NCBI GenBank assembly: GCA_035610835.1
Contig: CM069446.1
Span: 46,911,625 to 46,975,624 of the forward strand
Length of the DNA stretch: 64,000 nt
DNA from: Ophiura sarsii
Lineage: Eukaryota; Echinodermata; Ophiuroidea; Amphilepidida; Ophiuridae
Reading direction: 5' to 3'
A program made the position numbers and the translations under genes. This document shows, piece after piece, positions 20,160 through 31,507 of this stretch. The first letter of the stretch is position 1, and each line of letters starts with the position of its first letter. Under the pieces are notes generated by a model. It saw only the letters and a program-made list of their open reading frames with translations, did not search any database and was not told where the DNA came from.

Positions 20160-21898
20160 TGTACGTAGGGTAGAGCGTGTATCTCAACCGTTAACCGAGA
20201 TTCTCGAAATGACGTCATTTCAAGTAGGCATTGATTTTACGTCACTGTTTGTGATTGATTGATTGATTGATTGATTGACTTCATTCAAATCACATTTTCT
20301 CACTGTTCGGCCATTTTGGAAAAACAGTATTTTGATCATAAATCAATCATTTTTGGTCCAATCAATTTGATTTTGGTAGCAACACCTAGCTACAAAAACA
20401 AGCATTGACTTCCTACGTCGTATTTGTTTCATAACAAAAAAATTAATTTACTGGTAGTAAAATTTAAGTTATCCTTACTTATAGAACTATACTTACGGAT
20501 CATTTTGATACCATCGATGTAATTCTACGCTCACGATTTCTGGAGATTTTAGAGGTTTTTTAACGACTAAATGGTTACCGTTCTTCAATGCCGTCGAGTT
20601 TGCTTGGTCCCTGCATCAATGGGCTCCACACAACTCATCCAAAAGGGATTCTGGGTACCGGGAATCAGCCTAAGAAATAAGGGGTCAATTCAGGGTCGAT
20701 TAGACTAACTCTCCGTCGCCCTCTACGTCGCTATCTTGCAGGCTATATTTGTACAGCTTTTGTACGGTAATATTGAAGACTTGGGGATGTACCTAGGGTC
20801 GATACGGAGAGTTCATATCAAATAGCGTTCTTCCGTTTGCACAGCGCATTAATTCCCTTTCTAGTATTTACGTAATGAAAACTGCATACCCAGGACCCTA
20901 ATTGTACATAATTTGTCGTATTGGATGGTTTTAAATGTCAAATAAGTTAGAACATTGTATAGTTTGGTAATAGACCATTTAAAATTGAGATCAGAAATCT
21001 TCGGAAAATAGGTCACGTGCGTTCTTCGGAATCTCACTAAAAGCAGCCTGGTGCCAACTATTTGGAACCAGGCTGTTGTTAACAGTTGATCGCATTCGTA
21101 AAATCGTAGTATTGGTTGTCCGCCTAGTGATTTACTATGTTTGCACACACGCGTACACCCATGAGGAGTAAAACGGGGAACGAGACTAATTGAAAATATT
21201 CGGAACCAATCGTAAACTACCGCGAATTGACTTTCATCTTTGCTACGACTTCTTCATTTCGCTGTGATTAGGGCCGATTTTATATCATTAATATTTCATT
21301 TTGAGTAGCATTTATGGAGCTGAAAATGTATCTAGGATGCAATAACAGTACATAGCACATGTATAACCCAGGTAAGTGTATCCAAATGTTTTAGAAATAG
21401 GCAAACTAGAAACGAAAATCGCCAGCGTACGAACATATGCTTTCATTTCATAGCTCTCATACTGAGTCGTATCACGACGTATGAGAGCTATGAAACAGAG
21501 CTAAGCAACACCCATGTTTGTGGGGACATGGAATAATCTTATGCAAATTTTATCGCATGACGATGTTTCGTTTTCCTAAAAATGGCATTTTTAGTGAAAA
21601 TAGCCCTGTGGTTAGTGTGGGGGCGCTGTTTTAAGCATCGAAGCATCTAAAATTCTAATGTTGAAATATGATAGGAGTTACAATTTAGGCATTTCCTGAA
21701 AATCTGAGTAAAATACCATTTGTTGTTTTGAAGCTAGGCCTACACCATTTTGAACATCTTTGAATTGTCTCCATTGGCATTGAAACACACACTAATGAAA
21801 GTTTGTTGACCCCTGTACTATCCTATGGATTATGGAAGTGCTTTTAACGTGTTCTTGTGATTTTAAAATGGATGCCACGGTAAAATGAAATGAGGTAA

Positions 21899-22520
21899 GG
21901 CTAATGAAAGTGAATTGTTAGTTTCCCATTTCATTTTTTTGGGTCAGTGAGTAGGCTAGGCGACTATTTCATTATTCATTATTCATTATTTTTAAAACAT
22001 TCATGATTTTTATAATATGTGCCCATATACATGTAGCGTATAGAACCAAGAGTGTATAATTGTGAATAGGGGCATAAATATGTCCTTACTACAATAAATA
22101 AATGAATTCCAGACCATTTTGCATACAAAGTCTTGTTTATTTTAAAACTGTCTTCCTCTTTTATGAAAAATCTTATGAAAATTTTTTTTTTTATAACACA
22201 CACATACCCACCACCCATCTTAACAAACTCAGAAGTTCAAATCATAATGATACGATTATGGCTTTGAAAAGTGCCTCGAAATCGCTAAAAATCAAAAAAA
22301 GATTGTCATATGGACGGGTTGGTATGTCGAGTATTCGATTTACATACATCGTATTTGTACTTATTTATTGATGAAATACGATATAATTGTAGTCAAACTT
22401 GGCTTATTTTTTCTAAACAAACAAATAATGAAATATTTACCAAATAATGAAATATTCACGCGGGGACCAAAATGTGAGTCGGTCGGGTAACGGGAAACTA
22501 ACAATTCACTTTCATTAGCC
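21899..22520. mobile_element. Nested MITE with TAA target duplication
   Basis: GGCTAATGAAAGTGAATTGT plus TAGTTTCCC at the left is repeated in inverse at the right. Weaker inverse similarity (GGGTC, CTATTTCATTATT) extends further in. TAA flanks both ends (21896-21898 and 22521-22523). It is inserted within the 20169-23459 element. Confidence 0.82.
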
Positions 22521-22729
22521 TAACATGCTCACATCTTCAGACAATGTTTCTTGACACACTCGTAACATATTTCAGGGGCACCCTGGATTTCGCATTTTTT
22601 TCAATTTTGTTGTTGAAAATATTGTCAGTACGCATAAAGTCATCAAAAAATCATGTAGCAAGCGTGATCTGAAACTATGACCTAAAAATGACCCTCTATT
22701 CTATAGCCCACTCCTACTATAAATTGCCA

Positions 22730-22848
22730 ATCAATCAATCAACCAATTAATCAATCAATAAATAAATCGATTAATCAATCAATCAATCGATTAATCAATC
22801 AATAAATCAATCAATCGATTAATCAATCAATCAATCAATCAATAGATT
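22730..22848. repeat. (AATC)n simple repeat
   Basis: AATCAATCAATC-type tetranucleotide repeats with interspersed CGATT and AATAAAT variants. A similar tract at 23270-23372 forms the inner edge of the right TIR of the 3.3-kb element. Confidence 0.9.
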
Positions 22849-23270
22849 AACCCTAACCCCCAAATGATTGGTCTCTATAAGATCCCTGACTACTACAACA
22901 TACTCCGGAGCATTTTGTAATAGTTGGAGTTTCCCCAGTGATGTTATACCTGTTTTGCTCAGAGGCTAAAGCACTGAGTATTACAAAGTACTACGCACAG
23001 AGCACTACTTTTTTTACAAATTACTACGCATATATAATGATACATGTCATTTTGTAGTTATGAGTGATTGGGCCACCTCATTTGAGTGCATGCACTGGTG
23101 TATCAGACCACTCAGTATTACAAACTACTACAAGTTTGCTTTTGGGGGTGAAACTCCAAGTGTTACAAACTACTACGAATTCAGTTAATACAGGAGTATA
23201 CAACCAAGTACTACAAATTATTACATATGACATACTGTAGTACTTTGTAAGACTCAAGAGCGTTAGGGTT
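22849..23270. mobile_element. TTAACCCTAAC-ended MITE with repeated TTACAAANTACTAC motif
   Basis: The left end TTAACCCTAAC and right end GTTAGGGTTAA are inverse. Inside, the motif TTACAAA(G/T/C)TACTAC recurs about six times at 22980-23235 in slightly varied form. A shorter relative with the same termini and TACTACAAAATAG-type motifs is at 53222-53477. Confidence 0.65.
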
Positions 23271-23335
23271 AATCAATCAATTAAATAAATAAATGAATCG
23301 ATCAAACGATCAATCAATCAATAAATAAATACATA

Positions 23336-23376
<41 letters not shown>

Positions 23377-23506
23377 CAAACAGTGACGTCAAATCAATGC
23401 CTACTTGAAATGACGTCATTTCGAGAATCTCTGTTAACGGTTGAGATACACGCTCTACCTGTACGTAGGATCCCTGATGATCAACTCGCCCCAGTCAACA
23501 GAATGA

Positions 23507-23644
23507 AGAGGCCACAACGAGAAATTCACCATTCCCACCACCACCACCCGCACCAACTTGATGAAAGGGTTGTATTTTCCTGACACCATCCGTCTGTGGA
23601 ATCTACTGCCCAGCAAGTCGTGGACACTTCAATCTCTTGCTTGA
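23507..23644 (+). pseudogene. LINE C-terminal fragment
   Basis: One frame reads RGHNEKFTIPTTTTRTNLMK and then FPDTIRLWNLLPSKSWTLQS, followed by a stop. The F(P)xTIRxWNxLP pattern marks the extreme C-terminus of many animal LINE ORF2 proteins. It sits just outside the right end of the Mutator-like element. Nothing upstream in frame survives. Confidence 0.7.
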
Positions 23645-24985
23645 ACTTGATCACTACTTATAACGGATTCCTTATAACTAAAGTATAGTCGGATTTATGA
23701 TTGAAAGAACACATTGAAGCAGCGTATTGCGTACATTACGTGATGCGCGTACAACCATAAGCGTGATAGTTTCAGGGGCGATCATCTTTGTGCTGCGTGC
23801 GTGTTGTTTAGGCATGCGAGCGGGACACGGTTCGACCGTGTCACGCACGTATGACCCGTGGCCCGTAAGCAAAACACTGTATAAGAAAACACGAACTAGA
23901 TTTTACAATTTGAACTAACACATTTTCGTAATAAAACACAAGGAAATACAAGGAAACTAATGGATTATTAGCCATTTATTTAGACTATGTGCATGAAAGT
24001 TCAAATAAAAAACAATGATTCCGTCCCTTATTACTGCTAATTAATATAATAATATGGAGTTTACCAGGCACTTCGATCGCTCGCGAGTGATACTAAAGCG
24101 CCATTGTTACAGCTAGTCTTATTCCCAATCATTTTTATTGCTCCTTTTCGTAACACTCAGCGGCATGAGAACAAGACTAGCATTAATTTAAAAGTGACGT
24201 CATGATTATAATTGATAAATTCTCTGAATTGCGCAGAAAGCCGCCATTTTGTACACATTTTAAACCGACAGAAAAAATTCTGCGCAACTACGTGTAAAGC
24301 AATGGGATTTTTAACTCTGGACGAAAGTGAATATGAACTGCCGATATTTAAGGATTTACCATACATTGTTTTAGTTATATGAAGATGACACTCAGTCTTT
24401 AGGTTTGGCTTTGATGGTACGTGATCAGAGATCAAGTAGGGAATCTTTTTGCGTAGCTCTTTTTGCTACATATTTGTGCATTAGTGTTCAAAAGTGTGTC
24501 GCATTTCGTGATGCTACATTGGTTAAATCGAACGCTGCGTGGTGGTATGCACTATGCCGGTTATTACGGGGCATGGGCTCTAATGTGGTTTGGGTTTGGG
24601 AATTCACGGAGAGTGAGACTTACGGGATACGGGTACCTGTGACACGCACGTATAGAATGACCCGTGTCACGTAAGAGAAAAAACACGGGATAACTCATAC
24701 CTAGTGTTGTTCATTCAATTATAATTGGACTACATACTATATTTAAAACATGTATTATAATTATAGTATGACTTGACATCGCGTCTTCAACTTTCAAAAC
24801 CCGGGTTAGCATTTAGGCAGAATCATAACATTTTGAAGACATGTATCTCTTTGAAAATGCAATAACAATATTAAAACATTATACTTTTCTATAAAATATA
24901 ATGGTTCAACCATGACTATAGTGTAGGTTAAATAGTGACAAAGTTATGACCAAAAGTATTTTCCCTTATAATTGCCAAAAAGTGG
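23645..24985. other. Gene-free spacer with short inverted repeats
   Basis: No gene is supported. GACACGGT TCG ACCGTGTC at 23823-23841 is a perfect hairpin. GTGTCACGCACGTATGACCC near 23838 recurs with changes near 24631 (GTGACACGCACGTATAGAAT), which points to another decayed dispersed repeat. Confidence 0.5.
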
Positions 24986-24989
24986 TTAA

Positions 24990-25380
24990 AGGTAGATGAC
25001 CCGACAGTGTCCGAATTAATAACATGGAATCTACATGCACTGGTGCATGCAGAGTCAAAATTCTACATGCACAGCATCAAAGTTACATGCACCAACTTTA
25101 TAATTGTTGCATTCCAAAGTTTGAGTTGCATAACTCCAATGGTTCTATTTTTAGAGGCGCAAGGTCAAAAGACATGTGCCCATTGAGTAGTACACAGACT
25201 GGTTGGTGGTTAACCACCTTTGGCAGTAATTCACCACATTTTAGCCTATAATTTCCAAATTAAATATTTCTGGCCCCTAATATTTTACAGACATAATGAG
25301 AAAAATATGGGGATTCTTCTGATACCAAAATATCTTGATGTGAAAAAAAAAATCATAGCCCCCAAAAAGTGATCGGGTCA
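24990..25380. mobile_element. AGGTAGATG MITE, copy 2, right end fused to the inverted-arm repeat
   Basis: The left end AGGTAGATGACCCGA follows TTAA at 24986. The right part GATCGGGTCATATA runs straight into TATAGTACTGCGGCC of the 1.6-kb arm without the expected ACCTTTAA. At about 25020-25085 it also has an inserted GCATGCAC-rich stretch not seen in copy 3. Confidence 0.72.
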
Positions 25381-26935
25381 TATATAGTACTGCGGCCAAC
25401 AGCCCCAAACGTGTCATGAACCCCTACCGGAGGTAATCAACTCCCATAATGTATCATTAGAAAGATATTTTCATTCCGCATCTGAAAATCATGGTTGTGA
25501 ATTTTGTACCCGGGGAGAAGGTCAAGTAAAGGTCAAATAGAGGTCATTCAGAGGTCACCAAAGGTCAAATATTGGGAAATACACTAATTTCAGCCACAAT
25601 GTATCTTAATATCAATGGAAAATGTCAAATTTGGTGTCATCGTAAAGGTAATCAAATTGTCTATCATCCTATATCACTTTTAAGGTGGTTCCCGCCATTT
25701 TTCCTTGATTTTTAGCTAAAAGTGTCATTTTGGGGACTATTTTTCACCATTTTTAGGCAAATTTCAAATTTCTTCTCATACATTTTGCCTTCCTATAATA
25801 GCAAACGCATTTGTTACATTATGGATTCTTTTTTAAAAACTGCCCACATGACGTGTGTATATTGTCACAAAATATCAGTTTTCAAAATTCATAAGTTTAA
25901 AAATTATACCGAATGAAAGTCAGATACCCACAATTTCAGAAATTAGTAAAAATTCACCCATATTTATTGTCCCTGGATATGAATATCCATTTTTCTTAAA
26001 TTGTCAGCTAGATGGATCCATTATACAAATGAAATTGATACAAATCGGGTATTATATTGAAGATCAACTCGTTTCCTATGCATCTTTATAATTTTTCAGT
26101 GTCCCCCGTGGCCATATACTTCTTAATTTTATGCCAAAAGTAGCACTTTTGACCCATTTGTGCCCGTTTTCTAGCTTATTTTAACCCTTTTCTCAATTTA
26201 GTAGACGAAAATCCATTCTTCAAAAGGCTTTACTTTTGAAGCAACCTTAAAAAGAATAACCCGCATGAATATATAAAATTAAACCTACAACCCTCGGGAA
26301 TCTGAATTTTGTAGATGCACGTTACTCATGCATTAACTTATGTTATATAAAACTATTCTAAATTCTTTTTATTTGTATTTTGGTTACCATGGCAACCAAA
26401 AATAATTAAAAAATCCAAATTTTACATGAAATTTGGTTTTTTAAGGTTGTGCATTTATGATATATTTTGTAAATTAGTCTTTAATCCTTGATTGTTATTA
26501 CTCTGTAGCTAAAACAAATGGTTTCTACAAAGAAAATGATTTTTTTTATCAAAAACAATACTTTTTATAATTTTACCCAAAAGTTAATCAAAAAATTGCA
26601 ATTTCAAAAAATTCAAAGAAAAAATAGAAAATGCTTGAATTTGGTTTGTCTATCACATAAGCTTTAAATTGAGTCATTTTAAGCACTCTCAAACATAATA
26701 ATCATGAAATGAAGTTTCAAATATACATGACCACATGATTGAATTAACATATTCATCAATATCTTGACAAATCTGCAGTTTTACAGTATTATCGCAATTT
26801 GCTTAAATAATCAGTACATGCATGTTCAAATCAGCTTATGAGTCTCTTACCATGAAAAACCAGTACAAATACACCCAATTAAAGCTCCACCTGTCAAAGG
26901 TCTTTCTCATGGTGAGTCTTAATTAATTAAAGGGA
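25381..26935 (+). repeat. Left arm of a ~1.6-kb inverted repeat pair
   Basis: From TATAGTACTGCGGCCAA through CCGGAGGTAATCAACTCCCA, CCCGGGGAGAAGGTCAAGTA, AAGGTGGTTCCCGCCAT, AATGGATTC, GGTTGCTTC-type sequence and TTACCATGAAAAACCAGTAC, this arm matches 32385-34120 in inverse orientation. It has several GACCTTT half-site-like motifs near 25515-25570 (nuclear-receptor-like only by resemblance). No coding frame is convincing. It is probably one copy of a nonautonomous transposon. Confidence 0.8.
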
Positions 26936-27275
26936 TGCGTGTATGAGTTCTTCTATCAACCAGTCTTTGGCTATAGAAATACTTGCGGATTTCGAGTCTG
27001 GACCTTGTTTTGACAAATTTCTGTGAGTATCTTCTTGTACGCTGGTGCTTGGCCTTCTTGAACGATGTGTCAGGGATTTATCTCATCTATATTTTTCATT
27101 ATCTGCTCTTTCTCTTCTTGTATATAGTGTATTCAGTGAAGTTCTGTAGTCGCTCTTTGTATGAGAGGTGTTTGAGGATGGGTCGAGGCTGGGTCGGGGC
27201 TGGGTATAAGCTTGGTTGCTAGTCATTAAACTTTTTAAAGTGATGTCCTATCCTTCTTTAGATATGTGGGCACCA

Positions 27276-27503
27276 CAGTGGCGTAGCTAAGAGGGGCGGA
27301 TGCCCCCCCCCCCCTCCCACTGATAGAAAAAATCCTTAACAATCCCTTACAACACCCTTTATGCCCTCGGACTCCCCCCACCACCACCACTTACGTAAAT
27401 TCATGAGTGACTGCAACAAAATATGGGGGCAACCTTTTACGAAAATTTCAGAAATCTTGCCCCCCCCCCCCCCCCCCTGAAAAAAATCCTAGCTACGCCA
27501 CTG
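27276..27503. mobile_element. hAT-type MITE inserted in the LINE, 8-bp duplication
   Basis: CAGTGGCGTAGCTAAGAGG begins it and CCTAGCTACGCCACTG ends it. GGGCACCA is duplicated exactly at 27268-27275 and 27504-27511. The interior has poly-C tracts. It belongs to the same family as 18613-19066 and post-dates the LINE it splits. Confidence 0.92.
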
Positions 27504-27888
27504 GGGCACCAAGCTTGTATTGCATATTCTAGGTAGGGTTTGACCAGGGACTTGAAGAGCATCAACACTACTACTGCTTTGCGTTTGTATGCAGAGTTCC
27601 ATGTTATCATACCCAATGCTCTGTGACCCTTCTTAGCTGCTGCTGCGCGCATTGTGAGGATACTTTGAGTAACTTTTCTATGAGGATTCTGAGGGTCTTT
27701 CTCTTCAGTTGTCTCTTACAGCTCCGTGTTCTGCAAATGATAAGTGTGGTGGGTGTTGTGGTCTCTGAAGTATACATTTATCAGCGTTGTACCTCATTTG
27801 CTAGTCTGTTCGTCCAGTTTTGGAGGTGGTCAGTGTCATGTTGCATATCCTCAATGTCTGTGTCGGTGCCTACTGGGTGGACTACTTT

Positions 27889-28979
27889 TTTTTTTTTTTT
27901 TTAGATAAAAATAACATTTAATAGCATGTGACTTGCGACAAGGATACTAAGACCTGTCAATCACTTGTTTTAACTTGCTTAACGAAAGGGAAACAACGTA
28001 ACGTTTTAGATAAAAATAACATTTAATAGCATGTGACTTGCGACAAGGATACTAAGACCTGTCAATCACTTGTTTCACCTTGCTTAACGAAAGCGAAACA
28101 ACGTAACGTTTTAGATAAAAATAACATTTAATAGCATGTGACTTGCGACATGGATACTAAGACCTGTCAATCACTTGTTTTAACCTTCTTTTTTTCTTCT
28201 TTTTTTTTCTTCTTTTTTCCACAGTGCATATAGCACTCGTGCTTTTATTTTAATTAACTCTTGTCATTTATACATAGTAACATATTAATAATAATCATAT
28301 TATGTAGTTCATATAATTAAAACAATATATTCTTACTATCTTAAAGATTTTTAGTTACATATTACTTATTGTTTTGAAAATTTATACATGTATATAGTGG
28401 TAGCATAATAATCAATATCAAATATTCATTGCATACGTACAGTATTGGCTTCACAGCTTTTCACAAATACGCTGTAGCAACACAGACTTTTGGTCTTTGA
28501 TATGTTTTGCTATTTCAGTATAGAGTCTCACATCTTTTTTGAATATGATGTAGAGGTTCTTTCTGACTTTTAGAAATGTGCTCTTGTCGTTTCTGAATTT
28601 ACACCACGTTTTGAAAATTGTGTATTTTCCCAAAGTAAGTAGAGTATTAACGACATGTATATTATCGTTGTCTCATAATACTCTCTTTATCTTGAAACCC
28701 AGAATGAGTGTTTCGAAGTTTACATTAATGTTTCGATTGAACGTTTTATAGATTAATTCGGCTATATCGGTCCAAAAACACGTTAACAGGTGACATGAAG
28801 TAAATACATGTTCATAATCATCTTGTACATTGCATACGATACATAGATTTGAATTTGACATATTCAATTTATGTAGGTGGGTTCCACATGGTAAAATATT
28901 GTGTAGCAGTTTGAAATTAAATTCCACCAACTTGAAATGCTTTGTTAGGTTAATTGTTTGGTTTGGCCAGATATCAGAT
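27889..28979 (-). mobile_element. 5'-truncated LINE insertion with 14-bp target duplication and poly-A
   Basis: GGGTGGACTACTTT occurs at 27875-27888 and again at 28980-28993. Across the duplication the host LINE frame resumes cleanly (DTKVVHP then VGTDTD). The insert reads on the minus strand: KLVEFNFKLLHNILP, SNLCIVCNVQDDYEHVFTSC (a CxxC...H...C zinc-knuckle-like block near LINE ORF2 C-termini), then after a break TIFKTWCKFRND to a stop. A 3' region of 105-bp tandem units and a poly-A tail (poly-T at 27886-27901) follow. These are the marks of target-primed reverse transcription. Confidence 0.88.
27901..28190 (-). repeat. Three 105-bp tandem units in the LINE 3' region
   Basis: TTAGATAAAAATAACATTTA begins units at 27901, 28006 and 28111. 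The units are almost identical (one has AAGCGAAAC for AAGGGAAAC). Tandem units next to poly-A are a known feature of some LINE 3' ends. Confidence 0.9.
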
Positions 28980-29307
28980 GGGTGGACTACTTTGGTATCA
29001 TGTGCAAACGTGCTAACTGTGGACGTCTTGCTGACACCGTAATCCAGGTCATTTATGTATATCGGGAAGCAGAGTGGGCCCCCGGAGCCGATCCCTGAAC
29101 CACTGAACTGGTCACTTGTTTCCATCTAGACTCTGCTCCATGTTTGACAACCTTCTGTTTTCTATCAGTTAACCAGGCCTGGATCTGGGAATAATATCTT
29201 ACCGTCAATACCATGCGTCTTAATCTTGGGGAGGAGTATGTTATGTGGTACTGTACCAAAGGCTTTATCCAGGCCCAGATAGACTACGTTGACAGGAGTG
29301 CCTTCAT

Positions 29308-29480
29308 CAGTGGCGTATACAGGGGGCTCAGCAGGCCATGCCCCCCACCCCCCCCCCCCCCCCCCCCATTGAAAAAAGAGTTTAAAAACAGGAGGAAGAG
29401 GAGAAAAGAAGAGGATAATTAAAGAAGGAGGAAGAGTAGGGACATATGCGGCGCAAATGGGGGTGGGGGTATGGAGTCAC
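29308..29480. mobile_element. Left end of a CAGTGGCG-type element (right end not found)
   Basis: CAGTGGCGTATACAGGGGGC at 29308 is followed by a poly-C run at about 29346-29367 and purine-rich sequence. Neither an inverse terminus nor a repeat of the flank GCCTTCAT was found, so the right border is unknown and the end given is arbitrary. Confidence 0.5.
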
Positions 29481-29497
29481 GTCTCCACAATTTTAAA

Positions 29498-29875
29498 GAG
29501 AGGGACATTAAAAACGTTATACTAGACCTTGTTAGTGTTAAAATGCCAACTTTTGCCCGCTTTGCACGTATTGGTTTCAATGTTTCAATATTCAAGCTTA
29601 ACAAGAGGGTTTCATGAACGTTTTTTCTGGGCTATTTTAGTTCAAAACCTGGGTCTTTTTTTGCTCAATTCATGCTCACTTTTTCAACAGGTTTCAACAT
29701 TATAATGGGTCTCAAAACACACCAAATATTCTAAATATTATGCGGAGACGTTAAAAACATCATACTGGACCATTTAAGTGTTAGAAATGTCAATTTTTCG
29801 TACATCGCGGGCATTAGTTGAATGTTTCATTATTCAAGCTTAACAAGATGGCATTGCAGGACAGTTTCCCATGAC
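29498..29875 (+). repeat. Two diverged ~240-bp tandem units
   Basis: GACATTAAAAACGTTATACT, TTAGTGTTAAAATG, CAATATTCAAGCTTAACAAG in the first unit correspond to GACGTTAAAAACATCATACT, TAAGTGTTAGAAATG, CATTATTCAAGCTTAACAAG in the second. Confidence 0.65.
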
Positions 29876-30549
29876 CATTTTGCGCGCTCTTTATCTCCAT
29901 TTTATCTCCAGATATTCTCAGTTGTGGTTTAATTTCGTCGTAATTGGTATTTTTAAAGTCTCTTTTTGGTGTTGATCATTTAGTTCATGACCCACTTCAT
30001 CATGTTGTGGTCGTATTTTGCCTATAGATACGCTTGGCAGCGTGAATCACAGATGCGTGAATACGGGCAAATTAGTTGGAAATTGCAGTATTTCACGCCG
30101 GTAAGACAAGAGAATAGAGATTATCAAAAATAAATTTTAATAGTTGTGACATATAAACTACTGGTATTATGTTTTAAATCTCAATCATTATCAATAACTA
30201 TTACCCCATATGTATACAAGGGACACACTCTTTCAAGCTAGAGACATCCTAAATGTTGTCCCAATGTATTACAAAGAGTGATGGTAATATAAATAGTTAC
30301 CGTTTAGTAGGTAAATACGTTGTCTGAGGGGTTGGGGGGTGGGGGGTCCTGTGTGCATTAGAGGCACTCGCGGTTACTCTTCACAGCAATGTTCTAATAG
30401 ACCACAAACCATACCAGAGAATCGAGAGCAGACAATTGGTACCCTGGCTAGTTTGTCCGCTAGAGGGCGTTTTCAAAATGCCCGCCAAAATCCAACTAAC
30501 TGATGAGGCTTCAAAAGGCTTACTGTTGATCGAGACAGAGTTGCTTTTA

Positions 30550-30875
30550 TGGTGCTTCAACACGCACCATAAATGTTTAAAATATTCAAGATGGCTACCA
30601 ATTGTTAGAAATGGACCCCAAATTACTTACAATTACTGGTTGGTTTGTATACACGGCTTCAAAATGCACCATAAAATGTTTAAAATATTCAAGATGGCTA
30701 CCAATTGTTAAAAATGGCCCCCAAATGACCAACATTTAACGCTCAATACTGTTTCCTGATATATAAAGGCTATTCAAATGGTAAGAACACACATTTTACC
30801 CCCTCCTTTCATACATTTTACCCCCTCTATTCAAATGGTAAGAACGCACATTTTACCCCCCCCCCCCCCCCCCCC
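30550..30875 (+). repeat. Local duplications and poly-C tract
   Basis: GCACCATAAATGTTTAAAAT plus CAAGATGGCTACCAATTGTT occurs twice about 105 bp apart. TTCAAATGGTAAGAACACAC and CATTTTACCCCC also occur twice at 30774-30860, ending in about 25 Cs. No gene is supported. Confidence 0.65.
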
Positions 30876-30891
30876 CCCCGGCCCCCCGGGC

Positions 30892-31286
30892 TATGGAGCC
30901 CGGGGTCAGTTGAGATCTTTTAATGTTAAAGATGCTAGGACTAAAAGATGTATAGCGGGTTTAACAAAAGCCAAAATGGCCGCCATAATGCCCAAACAGC
31001 CATTAAACTGCCAAAATGTCACAATTATTGACATATTTGTCCAAATATGGTTCAATTTTGCCTCTCGTATACATTATTTAGGGCTTCATAGCGCGGGAGG
31101 AGGTACTCGGATTCGGTTTGGTTGGGGGTGTGCGGCTGGAGATTCAAACCCCTACCCAAATATACAACATTTTCGCGGAAATAGGCTTTTCCGGCATAAA
31201 ATCATACCCCATGTTTAGGGATTTTTTTGCCAAAAAAGCGACCCGTTAGAGCATCACATTAGGCGAGTAACTCCCCGGGCTCTATA
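30892..31286. mobile_element. Inverted-repeat element ending TATGGAGCCCGGGG
   Basis: The left end TATGGAGCCCGGGGTCAGTT pairs with the right end AACTCCCCGGGCTCTATA over about 15 bp. The flanks suggest a TA target, but this is not decisive. The internal sequence is non-coding. Confidence 0.55.
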
Positions 31287-31507
31287 GTAAATAAGGAGCT
31301 TTTGTAGATGGCTCACAAATGATTAGAATAGCCACCAGAAAGACAATAAAATCGACCATACCTGTCTACATTTCCATCATTAGACAATGAGTATAGTATT
31401 AGCCTATTAGGTCAGATGATAATGATTAACTTTAAACATTAAACCATTGAAGATGTCCATCGGATTGGTTAAATGTTTATCCAAATAAATTTAAGTAGTC
31501 CTCTTAA

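Larger units (their letters stand above)
20169..23459. mobile_element. 3.3-kb Mutator-like element with long TIRs and 9-bp target duplication
   Basis: About 107 bp at each end are near-identical in inverse: GGTAGAGCGTGTATCTCAAC, GAGATTCTCGAAATGACGTC, TTTCAAGTAGGCATTGATTT, CGTCACTGTTTGTGATTGAT. TGTACGTAG flanks both ends (20160-20168 and 23460-23468). Each TIR holds the palindrome GAAATGACGTCATTTC, which contains a perfect CRE core TGACGTCA, and ends inward in ATTG/AATC simple repeats. Long TIRs with a 9-bp duplication fit Mutator-like elements. No transposase frame is present, so it is nonautonomous. At least two smaller MITEs sit inside. Confidence 0.88.
26944..29307 (-). pseudogene. Decayed LINE reverse transcriptase, interrupted by two later insertions
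   Basis: On the minus strand, in order: PVNVVYLGLDKAF (29307 side), GSGIGSGGPLCFPIYINDLD then FAHDTKVVHP (active-site FADD decayed to FAHD), the 27889-28979 insertion, VGTDTDIEDMQ and LQNWTNRLANE, KCILQ, LLKVSSQCAQ, KKGHRALGMI then SLVKPYLEYAIQAWCP, the 27276-27503 insertion, and finally LEIRKYFYSQRLVD. This is the domain order of CR1/Jockey-type LINE ORF2 with frameshifts and stops. It is truncated at 26944 by the left inverted arm and at 29308 by another element. Confidence 0.85.
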
